A stretch of 10,086 nucleotides of DNA, taken from positions 1 through 10,086 of the forward strand of contig JBLMZH010000066.1 in the NCBI GenBank assembly GCA_050258715.1. Reading direction: 5' to 3'. Made by a program: the position numbers and the translations under genes. This DNA is from JBLMZH01 sp050258715. GTDB lineage: Bacteria > Patescibacteriota > Doudnabacteria > UBA920 > O2-02-FULL-48-8. Positions 1 to 6,225 of this stretch are shown one piece after another. Numbering within the stretch: the stretch's first letter is position 1; each line of letters starts with the position of its first letter. Below the pieces are notes generated by a model, which saw only the letters and a program-made list of their open reading frames with translations, did not search any database and was not told where the DNA came from.

Positions 1-80
1 CCGTTTTCGACCATTTCCGTGATCATCTTAACGGTTTGGGAAGCGGGCCCCAAGGTACAGATTATTTTCGTTTTTTTCAT
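1..80 (-). CDS. pyk: Pyruvate kinase, N-terminal fragment (runs off the window)
   Basis: Only the first 26 codons are visible. The start is the ATG at 80-78, and the reading is MKKTKIICTLGPASQT followed by VKMITEMVENG. The KTKIICTLGPAS block is the first beta strand of the pyruvate kinase barrel and is highly characteristic. Pyruvate kinase transfers phosphate from phosphoenolpyruvate to ADP, giving pyruvate and ATP as the last step of glycolysis. The gene diverges from the enolase operon, whose product supplies its substrate, which supports the call. No Shine-Dalgarno precedes the start. An extended -10 lies so close that the mRNA may be leaderless. The remainder, including the active site and C-terminal domain, lies outside the window. 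Confidence 0.93.
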   Translation of the reverse strand, partial: MKKTKIICTLGPASQTVKMITEMVEN

Positions 81-86
81 GGTTTA

Positions 87-95
87 AGTATAGCA
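87..95 (-). promoter_or_regulatory. Extended -10 promoter for pyruvate kinase
   Basis: On the minus strand TGC-TATACT is an extended -10 box. Six bases (TAAACC) separate it from the ATG, so a start site about 7 nt downstream would fall on the A of the start codon. No good -35 is seen; the extended TGn motif may compensate. Confidence 0.5.
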
Positions 96-209
96 AAAAG
101 ATAAAGGGAATAGATAGTAATGGATTGTAATAAAAGTAATAGATGGTAATAAAATGCAAGGGGTAGTAATGGGTTGAAAGGGGCGGAAGGGGTGGTAAAT
201 AGTTAAGAT

Positions 210-254
210 GGTAATGAGTTGTAAGGGGTGGTAAGGGTGGTAATGAGTTGTAAG
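210..254 (+). repeat. 16-bp direct repeat in the C-poor arm
   Basis: GGTAATGAGTTGTAAG occurs exactly at 210-225 and 239-254, 29 bp apart, within the left arm of the pyk-eno satellite. The exact copies suggest recent duplication within the array. Confidence 0.85.
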
Positions 255-291
255 AAATTATAAGGAATACACCTCTTTGCCACTTCCTATC

Positions 292-346
292 CCTTACTAC
301 TACCTTACTACTACCTTACTACTTCCTTACTACTACCTTACTATTC
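292..346. repeat. 11-bp tandem repeat, five units
   Basis: The unit CCTTACTACTA repeats at 292, 303, 314, 325 and 336. The first, second and fourth copies are exact, the third ends in TT, and the fifth degenerates to CCTTACTATTC. It is the most regular part of the G-free right arm of the larger inverted satellite. Confidence 0.9.
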
Positions 347-426
347 ATTACTATTTATTACCACCTTTTACAATTTATTACTTCCCAATTTATTACCATC
401 CATTGCTTAGAATTTTACTTCATTTA

Positions 427-435
427 TGTTATAAT
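427..435 (+). promoter_or_regulatory. Extended -10 promoter of the enolase operon
   Basis: TGT-TATAAT (427-435) is a perfect -10 hexamer with an extended TGn motif. The hexamer 17 bp upstream, TTAGAA, is a poor -35. Transcription would start near 442, leaving a ~29-nt leader without a clear Shine-Dalgarno before the ATG at 471. Confidence 0.65.
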
Positions 436-470
436 TAAGCCACTTAAAATTCGTTTCTGAAATAAAAACA

Positions 471-1724
471 ATGGCGAAAATCGAGAAGATCAAGGCCAGG
501 CAGATCCTGGACAGCCGCGGCAACCCTACGGTGGAAGCTGATGTTATTTTGACGGACGGCAGCGTTGGAAGAGTCGGGGTGCCGAGCGGCATGAGCACGG
601 GCAAATACGAAGCGTTCGAACTTCGGGACAATGACCCGAAGGTTTACGGCGGGCAATCGGTCCTTAAGGCAGTCCGGCACGTCGAAGAGATAATTTTCCC
701 CGCGGTAAAGGGCCGGGACGCGGTTGAACAGCGGACGATCGATGAGACCATGATCGAGCTCGACGGGACCGAAAACAAATCCAAACTCGGAGCCAATGCC
801 ATTTTGGCGGTTTCCTTGGCAGTTGCCGCAGCCGAGGCCAAGTCCGAAAAGCTGGAACTTTTTGTTTACCTTTCCAATCTCTCGCCCAAGCGCGAAAAAC
901 TGTTCCTGCCCTACGGCATGTTTAACATCGTCAACGGCGGAGCGCACGTCATCAACGGTTCGGATTTTCAGGAATATATGGTTGTTCCGAAACTTTCGGA
1001 CAAATTCTCCGAGAGGCTGAGAGCGGCCTCCGAAATTTTTCATGCCCTGAAAAAAATAATCTCAGACAAGGGCCTGCCGACAACCGTCGGCGACGAAGGA
1101 GGCTTTGCCCCTCCGGTTGAAAGCAATACCGATGCCTTGGACCTGATCGTTTCAGCCATCGAAAAGGCCGGATACAAAGCCGGAGAAAACGTTTTTATCG
1201 CCCTCGATATGGCTTCGTCCCATTTTTACAAGGACGGCAAATACTTTTTGAAAAAGGACAACAAAGAACTGGACAATGCCTCCCTGACGGAATATTGCAA
1301 ACAAATGGTTCATCGCTACCCGATCATCAGCATTGAAGACCCGTTGGACGAGGACGATTTTGCCGACTGGACGGAATTTACCAAGCAGCTCGGAAGCAAG
1401 ATCCAAATCGTGGGCGACGACCTTTACACGACCAATGCCAAGCGCCTGAAAACCGGAATCGAAGCCAAGGCCTCGAACGCAATTCTGATCAAGCCGAACC
1501 AAATCGGCACGCTCTCGGAAACCATTGATACGATTTCTCTGGCTTACCAAAACGGATTTAAAGCCGTGCTAAGCCACCGCTCCGGAGAAACGGCGGATAC
1601 GTTCATTGCGGATCTGGCCGTGGCCATGCGCGTGGATCAGGTCAAATTCGGGTCGGTCTCGAGAAGCGAACGGCTGAGCAAATACGACCGGCTTTTGGAA
1701 ATCGAAGAAATAATTAATCCTTAA
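471..1724 (+). CDS. eno: Enolase (phosphopyruvate hydratase)
   Basis: Cytosolic glycolytic enzyme that interconverts 2-phosphoglycerate and phosphoenolpyruvate. At 417 residues it is slightly shorter than the usual ~430. The N-terminal domain carries DSRGNPTVE (14-22). The active site is complete by motif: H159, E168, catalytic E209 in GDEGGFAP, Mg ligands D246, E289 and D316, catalytic K341 in IKPNQIGTL, SHRSGET (368-374) and K392. Several normally constant neighbours differ: PSGMSTG instead of PSGASTG (M41), ALDMASSHFY with His in place of the usual Glu, SIEDPLDEDD instead of SIEDGLDEDD, and VKFG instead of IKTG near the C-terminus. It is the first gene of an operon with the dehydrogenase, whose ATG follows after 6 nt. 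No Shine-Dalgarno is evident. The function is secure; the divergence suggests a deep-branching lineage. Confidence 0.97.
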   Translation: MAKIEKIKARQILDSRGNPTVEADVILTDGSVGRVGVPSGMSTGKYEAFELRDNDPKVYGGQSVLKAVRHVEEIIFPAVKGRDAVEQRTIDETMIELDGTENKSKLGANAILAVSLAVAAAEAKSEKLELFVYLSNLSPKREKLFLPYGMFNIVNGGAHVINGSDFQEYMVVPKLSDKFSERLRAASEIFHALKKIISDKGLPTTVGDEGGFAPPVESNTDALDLIVSAIEKAGYKAGENVFIALDMASSHFYKDGKYFLKKDNKELDNASLTEYCKQMVHRYPIISIEDPLDEDDFADWTEFTKQLGSKIQIVGDDLYTTNAKRLKTGIEAKASNAILIKPNQIGTLSETIDTISLAYQNGFKAVLSHRSGETADTFIADLAVAMRVDQVKFGSVSRSERLSKYDRLLEIEEIINP

Positions 1725-1730
1725 ACCAAA

Positions 1731-2768
1731 ATGAAAATCAAATTTTTCGAGATCGGCGACGGGGAACAGGCGGTCTTAACCGAACTTTTAGAGCCGATCA
1801 TAAAAGAGTCCAAAGCCGAGGTTGAATTTTCAACTGACAAGCTTGGCATCGAAAACGTCGCCGACGCTCAAGGGTGCGAAATAATTTCCGTGTTCATCAA
1901 TTCAGTAATCAAACAGGATGTCTTAGACAAGCTGCCGCAGCTTAAATTCATCACAACGCGCTCGACCGGCTTTGACCATATCGATACTGCCTATGCCAAA
2001 TCAAAAGGTGTTGTGACCTGCAACGTTCCGGCTTACGGCTCCCGCACTGTCGCGGAATTCGCTTTTGCCTTAATGCTGGGCTTAAGCCGCAAAACTTTTT
2101 TGGCTTACCACCAGGTTAAAGAAAATCACGACTTCGATTTTTCCCACTTTAAGGGCTTTAATCTCATGGGCAAAACGCTCGGAATCGTGGGCACGGGCAG
2201 AATCGGCCTTAATGTCGCGGAAATGGCCATTAACGGCTTTAAAATGAAGGTTTTGGCCACTGACCCCTACCCCAACCAAAAGAAGGCTCAAGAGCTGGGA
2301 TTTGCTTATCTTGGCCTGGAAGAGCTCCTGCCTAAGTGCGATATCGTGTCCATCCACGTCCCCTACATGAAGAGCACTCATCATCTGATCAACGAAAGCA
2401 ATATCAGGCTGTTCAAGCCCGGAGCCCTTCTGGTCAACACGGCGCGCGGCGAAATCGTTAAGACCGAGGCTTTGCTCTTGGGGCTTAAAGAAAAGATTCT
2501 GGCCGGAGTCGGCCTTGATGTGCTGGAAGGAGAACGGGAGCTTAAGGAAGAATGGACCCGGATCACCGGCGGCAACGAACTGACAGCACTGCATTCCGAT
2601 CAGATCAAAACTCTGCTTGAGGATCACATGCTCATCGACTATCCGCAGGTGGCGATCACTCCCCATATTGCATTCTTCACTGACGAGGCCAAGCGGGAAA
2701 TAATGCAGACAACCACTGACAACATCAGCGGATATTTAAAACAGTCTTTGGTAAACGTTACAAAATAG
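1731..2768 (+). CDS. NAD-dependent D-2-hydroxyacid dehydrogenase (D-lactate dehydrogenase type)
   Basis: A 345-residue member of the D-isomer-specific 2-hydroxyacid dehydrogenase family, which reduces 2-oxoacids to D-hydroxyacids. Visible features are RSTGFDHID (77-85) in the substrate-binding region and the Rossmann motif GTGRIG (154-159). Asp178 lies at the end of the second beta strand, which predicts NAD over NADP. The catalytic triad is R239 (NTARGE), E268 (GLDVLEGE) and H312 (TPHIAFFT). The TPHxAF(F/Y)T ending and the long segment before it resemble D-lactate dehydrogenases more than phosphoglycerate dehydrogenases. Because it lies between enolase and glycerate kinase, hydroxypyruvate/glyoxylate reductase activity is an alternative. 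It starts 6 nt after enolase and ends 1 nt before the next gene, so translation is probably coupled. Exact substrate not decidable from sequence. Confidence 0.9.
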   Translation: MKIKFFEIGDGEQAVLTELLEPIIKESKAEVEFSTDKLGIENVADAQGCEIISVFINSVIKQDVLDKLPQLKFITTRSTGFDHIDTAYAKSKGVVTCNVPAYGSRTVAEFAFALMLGLSRKTFLAYHQVKENHDFDFSHFKGFNLMGKTLGIVGTGRIGLNVAEMAINGFKMKVLATDPYPNQKKAQELGFAYLGLEELLPKCDIVSIHVPYMKSTHHLINESNIRLFKPGALLVNTARGEIVKTEALLLGLKEKILAGVGLDVLEGERELKEEWTRITGGNELTALHSDQIKTLLEDHMLIDYPQVAITPHIAFFTDEAKREIMQTTTDNISGYLKQSLVNVTK

Positions 2769-2769
2769 C

Positions 2770-4038
2770 ATGCGCCAACAATGGATCACCAACACTTCCG
2801 ACATAGGTTTCAATAACGGCCGCAAGGTCGTTTTGGAACTTGCCGAAGCGGCGTTTAAGGCCATCGATACCGAAGCCATAATCAAATCAGCGGTCGTGCT
2901 CGACGGAAAGCATCTCAGGATCAAAAATAAAAAATTCAAACTTTCGCAGTTCGAGCGGATCATCGTCATCGGGTTCGGCAAGGCATCGGGCCGGGCGGCC
3001 CAAGCTTTGGAAGAAGTCCTGGGCGACAATATCAGCGAAGGCATCGGGATAGGGCTTACCGAAATGCCCGGAAACTTCATCAAGATTTACAAAGGCACGC
3101 ATCCGAAACCGTCCATGCAGAACATCGAAGTCTCGCAGAAGATCGTGGAGGTGGCGGAGACGATCAGCGAAAAAGATTTGGTCATTGTACTTGTTTCCGG
3201 CGGCGGGTCATCGCTCTTATGCTGGCCCTTAAGCGAATGCCGGCAGTCGGAACGCCTATACGATGTTTTTTTAAAGACCGGAGCGGACATTCGAGAATTG
3301 AACCTAATTCGCAAGCACATCTCGCAGGTTAAGGGCGGCGGCCTGGCCAAAATCCTTTACCCGGCAACAGTCGTCAGCTTGATCTTTTCCGACGTTCCCG
3401 GAAACGATTACAGCCTGATCGCTTCTGGCCCGACCTACAAGGATTCGACCACGCTTGAGGACGCGCAAAAGATCATTGAAAAATACGAGCTGGGCAAATT
3501 CGACCTTAACGAAACCCCGAAAGACGACAAATTCTTTAAAAATGTCACCAATTTGCCCGTGGTCTCCAACGAAACGGCAATTGCGGCCATCAAGGAGCGC
3601 GCCCGCGAACTGGGGCTTAAAACAAAGGTTTTAAGCACGCAGTTTTACGACGAGCCGGCTACGGCTGCGGAAATACTGATCAAAGCCACGGAAGAAGCGC
3701 CGGTGGTCATTGCCGGCGGCGAGATCCATTTGGTTGTGACCAAAAAAGGCGGCACGGGAGGGAGAAACATGTACCTCGGCATGGAAATGATGAGCCATAT
3801 CCAATCGGGTTTGACCTTTGGCGGGATCGCATCCGACGGCCTTGATAACAGCGACAGCGCCGGAGTCATTCTTGATTACAATACGGTTTTGCGCGCGCAA
3901 AAAATGAGAATTGATCCCATTCAATATCAGAACAATTATGACGGCTACGGACTTTTTCAAAAACTGGGCAAAGAACTGATGTACACCGGACCCACCGAAG
4001 CGAATGTTTCGGATTTATATGTTGTTTATAGGGGTTAG
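2770..4038 (+). CDS. Glycerate 2-kinase, DUF4147/MOFRL family
   Basis: A 422-residue GckA/TtuD-type glycerate kinase, which phosphorylates D-glycerate with ATP to 2-phosphoglycerate, the substrate of enolase encoded two genes upstream. The N-terminal domain shows GFGKAS with the expected functional Lys71, the glycine loop SGGGSS (143-148), IRKHISQVKGGGLA (180-193) and SDVPGND (207-213). The C-terminal MOFRL domain carries GGEIHL (316-321), TGGRN (329-333), SDGLDN (355-360) and the closing TEANVSDLYVV (409-419). The length is normal. It is the last gene of the eno operon, starting one nucleotide after the dehydrogenase stop, and is followed by a hairpin terminator. This kinase class makes 2-phosphoglycerate, whereas the unrelated GlxK-type enzymes may use other positions; family assignment is firm, physiological substrate inferred. 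Confidence 0.93.
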   Translation: MRQQWITNTSDIGFNNGRKVVLELAEAAFKAIDTEAIIKSAVVLDGKHLRIKNKKFKLSQFERIIVIGFGKASGRAAQALEEVLGDNISEGIGIGLTEMPGNFIKIYKGTHPKPSMQNIEVSQKIVEVAETISEKDLVIVLVSGGGSSLLCWPLSECRQSERLYDVFLKTGADIRELNLIRKHISQVKGGGLAKILYPATVVSLIFSDVPGNDYSLIASGPTYKDSTTLEDAQKIIEKYELGKFDLNETPKDDKFFKNVTNLPVVSNETAIAAIKERARELGLKTKVLSTQFYDEPATAAEILIKATEEAPVVIAGGEIHLVVTKKGGTGGRNMYLGMEMMSHIQSGLTFGGIASDGLDNSDSAGVILDYNTVLRAQKMRIDPIQYQNNYDGYGLFQKLGKELMYTGPTEANVSDLYVVYRG

Positions 4039-4062
4039 GATGAGGACTTAGTATAAAGCAAT

Positions 4063-4086
4063 AAACCGGTGATAGCACCGGTTTTT
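4063..4086 (+). terminator. Rho-independent terminator of the eno operon
   Basis: A 9-bp perfect stem, AAACCGGTG / CACCGGTTT, closes an ATAG loop and runs into TTTTTAATTTT on the plus strand. It lies 24 nt after the glycerate kinase stop. It may also slow transcription from the convergent minus-strand operon, but the minus-strand T tract is poor. Confidence 0.9.
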
Positions 4087-4116
4087 AATTTTCCTTTTTA
4101 CCAATAAACCTAAGCC

Positions 4117-4419
4117 CTAACTCATCAAATTGATGCAAACATGCTTGTTGCTTTCAGCGTGCATGTACCACGATCCCCGCTCAACGATTCTTTGGTGCTT
4201 TAAAGCTGCGGCTAAATCCTTGTCAGTGACTATCCCCTTGATCGGTTTTTTTAAACCCTTAAAATGCCTGTCATCCTTGGCCACAAAGACAAGCTTGATT
4301 CTGGGATTGTGTCTGGCCAATTCCAAGATCAACTTCAAATCAGAAACAATCAGAGCCTTAACCCTGGCATGTTTGGCGATCTCCAATAGATGATGAGAAA
4401 TATTGCTGAGGTTTTGCAT
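4117..4419 (-). CDS. Small alpha/beta protein of unknown function
   Basis: A 100-residue protein, not recognised. It starts 29 nt after the EndoQ-like gene on the same strand and is probably its last operon partner. The sequence suggests a compact alpha/beta fold: helix 5-18, strand KALIVS (21-26), helix 27-37, strand IKLVFVA (41-47), a KGIVTDKDLAAAL helix (61-73), and a terminal strand near HVCINLM (93-99). The layout loosely recalls the pyruvate kinase C-terminal domain (an ALIVxS strand, the lA..nP.i.lv pattern, a final T/SNxHVxI strand), but this is only a pattern impression. No catalytic motif or Shine-Dalgarno is seen. A plus-strand ORF overlaps it; the minus frame is preferred for its operon spacing and its hydrophobic alternation. 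Confidence 0.7.
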   Translation of the reverse strand: MQNLSNISHHLLEIAKHARVKALIVSDLKLILELARHNPRIKLVFVAKDDRHFKGLKKPIKGIVTDKDLAAALKHQRIVERGSWYMHAESNKHVCINLMS

Positions 4420-4448
4420 TTTGTTTCAGCTTTAATATTAATAATCTT

Positions 4449-5705
4449 TTAAAACAGATCCGCCTGAACTCTCTTTGCTTGCCTGGCACCTTCTTTGGTC
4501 AAAACTTCGATCTTGCCGAATACGCCGTCATAGCCGCCCTCGATCTTAACCCGACCTTCTCTGACCGCGATCACGCTTTCGGCAATGGCTTCGTCCGAAA
4601 TTTTTTCGAGCTCTTCCCGCGGAAGGTCAAGGAGGATTTCAAATTCCGGTTTTTTCGAAGTCATAAAATCGTACATGGCCAAAACCTTTTTCCCGACCCC
4701 GGTCGAATAAGTTTCAGCAATCAATTCCTCCAAAGGAATGATGCTCTTACACGGAACGGCTGTTTCAGGCCTGGCCCCATATTCGCGATCACCCAGCTGG
4801 TCGACCCGATTTAAAACTCCAACCAAGAGCTTTTTCCCGCACTTCGGGCAAATTCCTTTCAGCCGGTCAGTTTCTTTTGGTTGAGCGCTAAAGCTGCAGT
4901 CAGCATGTCCGTCGAGATGGTATTTTCCCTCTTCCGGAAAAAACTCGATCGTGAATAAAAATTCACTGCGACCGCGCTGTTTTATGATCCTGATAATTTC
5001 TAAAAACGACAATTTGTCTTCGGCAATCTCGAACACATTAGCTTCGCGGCCGATCTTTCTTAAGCTGTGCGCGTCCGAATTCGAAATGAGACTCAAGCGG
5101 TCATTTTTCGAAACTTGCCAGTTCATGGCGGGATCCGAAGACAATCCTGTCTCCAAGGCGAATATTTTTCCCGAATGGTCCTTAAAGGCTTCCTCGATCG
5201 AATCAAAGCCGGACATCGAACCGAATAACCCGAAATGCGGGGTCCAAACGTGAGCCGGAACAATTACGATTTGCGGATCAGCCTTTTCCGCAACGTAAGC
5301 CAAGCGGTCGCAAGAAAGTCCCGTGATCGGCCGCCCGTCAGATTTGAGATTGCAGCCCAGCGATTCGAGTTCGCGCACGAGCCGTTCCGCCGCTTCGAAA
5401 TTTGGAACGAGCAAAAGATTGTGGATGCGCCGAACCTTGTCCCCTTGCTTGTAGATCGAAGAAATCTCGACTGACAGCAAAAAATAAGCTCGGGCGGCCT
5501 GGCTCTTGAGCCTATAAAGCCCGGGCTTATCTTCAACAAGCGCTTGTTTAAGTTCCGAACGCCAAAGCGGGTGGGTCAAATCCCCCGAACCGATCACCGA
5601 GATTCCTTTTTTGTCAGCCCAAAGCCCGATGTTTTCGGGAGTCAGGTCCTGGCTGCAGGCGCGGGAGTATTTGGAATGGATGTGGAGATCGGCAATTACG
5701 CGCAT
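4449..5705 (-). CDS. EndoQ-like endonuclease: PHP domain plus zinc ribbon
   Basis: 418 residues, matching the EndoQ/TIGR00375 (COG1379) family. The archaeal Endonuclease Q cuts DNA 5' of deaminated bases and abasic sites; bacterial relatives are often mislabelled UvrD helicase. PHP metal-binding motifs are present: DLHIHS (6-11), GSGDLTHP (39-46), E80, H95, PAHVWTPHFG (150-159), E185 and SNSDAHS (208-214). After EGKYHL (259-264) comes a probable zinc site, H267/C270 with C286/C289, where His replaces the usual first Cys. The C-terminal region keeps family blocks such as PLEELIAETY and an IEGGYDGVFGKI segment. The last five residues are QADLF, a bacterial sliding-clamp-binding peptide. The gene begins 6 nt after the upstream acidic-protein gene, without a Shine-Dalgarno. 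Family assignment is firm; base specificity is inferred. Confidence 0.88.
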   Translation of the reverse strand: MRVIADLHIHSKYSRACSQDLTPENIGLWADKKGISVIGSGDLTHPLWRSELKQALVEDKPGLYRLKSQAARAYFLLSVEISSIYKQGDKVRRIHNLLLVPNFEAAERLVRELESLGCNLKSDGRPITGLSCDRLAYVAEKADPQIVIVPAHVWTPHFGLFGSMSGFDSIEEAFKDHSGKIFALETGLSSDPAMNWQVSKNDRLSLISNSDAHSLRKIGREANVFEIAEDKLSFLEIIRIIKQRGRSEFLFTIEFFPEEGKYHLDGHADCSFSAQPKETDRLKGICPKCGKKLLVGVLNRVDQLGDREYGARPETAVPCKSIIPLEELIAETYSTGVGKKVLAMYDFMTSKKPEFEILLDLPREELEKISDEAIAESVIAVREGRVKIEGGYDGVFGKIEVLTKEGARQAKRVQADLF

Positions 5706-5711
5706 ATCATT

Positions 5712-6080
5712 TTATGCCATCTGGGACGCTTTTTCCTGAAGGTCAATAAGCTTGCTTTCCGCCAGATCGTAGTTGCCGGCTTTGAAGTCGCCGTATATGC
5801 CGTCGAGCTCGTTTAGCACGGCAATCCATTTATCATGGTCGTCTTCGGGGTTGTAATGGCTGTCAATTTCATCCAATATCGAATTGACGATCGAAATGAT
5901 ATCTTCATCCAGATGATCGGCCAGCCTTTTGAATTTTTTCCGAACCTCTTCCACCAATTCTTCGTTGCTTGATTCTTTTTGCTCGCTATTGGTCTCAGGT
6001 CCAAGGTCCATCTCGTCCTCGCGATCCGAGGAGTCAGAACGTTCGTACATGGGCCGACCATAGTTGCCTTCATCAAACAT
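5712..6080 (-). CDS. Small acidic helical protein, paralogue A
   Basis: 122 residues of unknown function. Residues 1-40 are acidic, Ser/Glu-rich and probably disordered. Residues 42-120 look all-helical, with a conserved Trp (W85). This second part aligns without gaps to residues 17-93 of the neighbouring protein encoded at 6225-6557. I count about 26 identities over 77 positions, including L, F and D positions, the W-x-A-x-L-x-x-L-x-G-I stretch and KLxxLQ, so the two are paralogues. It is the first gene of an operon with the EndoQ-like nuclease 6 nt downstream. Its promoter (TTGACG-17-TAAACT) ends 43 nt upstream, and a GGAG lies 12 nt before the ATG, which is too far to be a good ribosome site. 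No enzyme motif is seen. Confidence 0.8.
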   Translation of the reverse strand: MFDEGNYGRPMYERSDSSDREDEMDLGPETNSEQKESSNEELVEEVRKKFKRLADHLDEDIISIVNSILDEIDSHYNPEDDHDKWIAVLNELDGIYGDFKAGNYDLAESKLIDLQEKASQMA

Positions 6081-6123
6081 ATTTTTATTTCGCTCCGTTT
6101 ATTGATTATTTGCGTCACATCAA

Positions 6124-6152
6124 AGTTTACTCCCTGGCGTTTTTCACGTCAA
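6124..6152 (-). promoter_or_regulatory. Promoter of the acidic protein A / EndoQ operon
   Basis: On the minus strand TTGACG (6152-6147), a 17-bp spacer and TAAACT (6129-6124). Both boxes and the spacing fit sigma-70. The layout is nearly identical to the promoter of the paralogous gene upstream. Confidence 0.65.
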
Positions 6153-6177
6153 ATCCGGCCAATGAGCGGGAAAATAC

Positions 6178-6206
6178 GAATAAAAAACAAACCCAATGGA
6201 GGGTTT
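6178..6206 (-). terminator. Terminator after paralogue B
   Basis: On the minus strand a 6-bp stem, AAACCC / GGGTTT (6-nt loop), is followed by GTTTTTTATT. It separates the paralogue B transcript from the promoter of the EndoQ operon downstream. Confidence 0.75.
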
Positions 6207-6211
6207 GAACC

Positions 6212-6225
6212 GGCGTTTTCACGCC
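6212..6225 (-). other. GNRA-capped hairpin at the paralogue B stop codon
   Basis: On the minus strand GGCGT-GAAA-ACGCC, a perfect 5-bp stem with a GAAA tetraloop. It begins with the last base of the TAG stop. It lies 5 nt before the terminator stem, so it may protect the mRNA 3' end or help termination. Confidence 0.6.

Larger units (their letters stand above)
96..404. repeat. Strand-asymmetric inverted satellite between pyk and eno
   Basis: The left arm (about 96-268) is built from degenerate GGTAGTAA / GGTAATGAGTTGTAAG-like words and holds only two C residues (157, 184) between 95 and 269. The right arm (280-404) contains no G at all and consists of TTACTACC-like words, so the two arms are approximate reverse complements around a ~12-nt spacer near 270-280. 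A transcript through it could fold into a long G-U tolerant hairpin. It fills the 390-nt gap between two divergent glycolytic genes and shows no ORF that looks coding. Function unknown: a terminator/insulator, a spreading intergenic repeat, or a DNA-structure element are all possible. Confidence 0.85.

Noticed and set aside
292..346. Regular repeats resembling a CRISPR array
   Set aside because: The 11-bp units are directly adjacent with no spacers, and no cas genes are visible; this is a simple tandem repeat.
4130..4393. Plus-strand ORF of 87 codons opposite the 100-residue gene
   Set aside because: It has no promoter or ribosome site and a Cys/Leu-rich low-information product. The minus frame continues the EndoQ operon with sensible spacing.
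4449..5705. UvrD-type helicase label for the PHP protein
   Set aside because: No Walker A or helicase motifs exist; the PHP metal-binding motifs and zinc ribbon fit the EndoQ family, where that label is a common misannotation.
6196..6225. tRNA-like 3' end on the minus strand (GGTTCAAACCCTCCA)
   Set aside because: The T-loop-like word is present, but the flanking T-stem does not pair beyond two bases and no acceptor, D or anticodon arms fit upstream, which is coding. The bases belong to a hairpin plus terminator.
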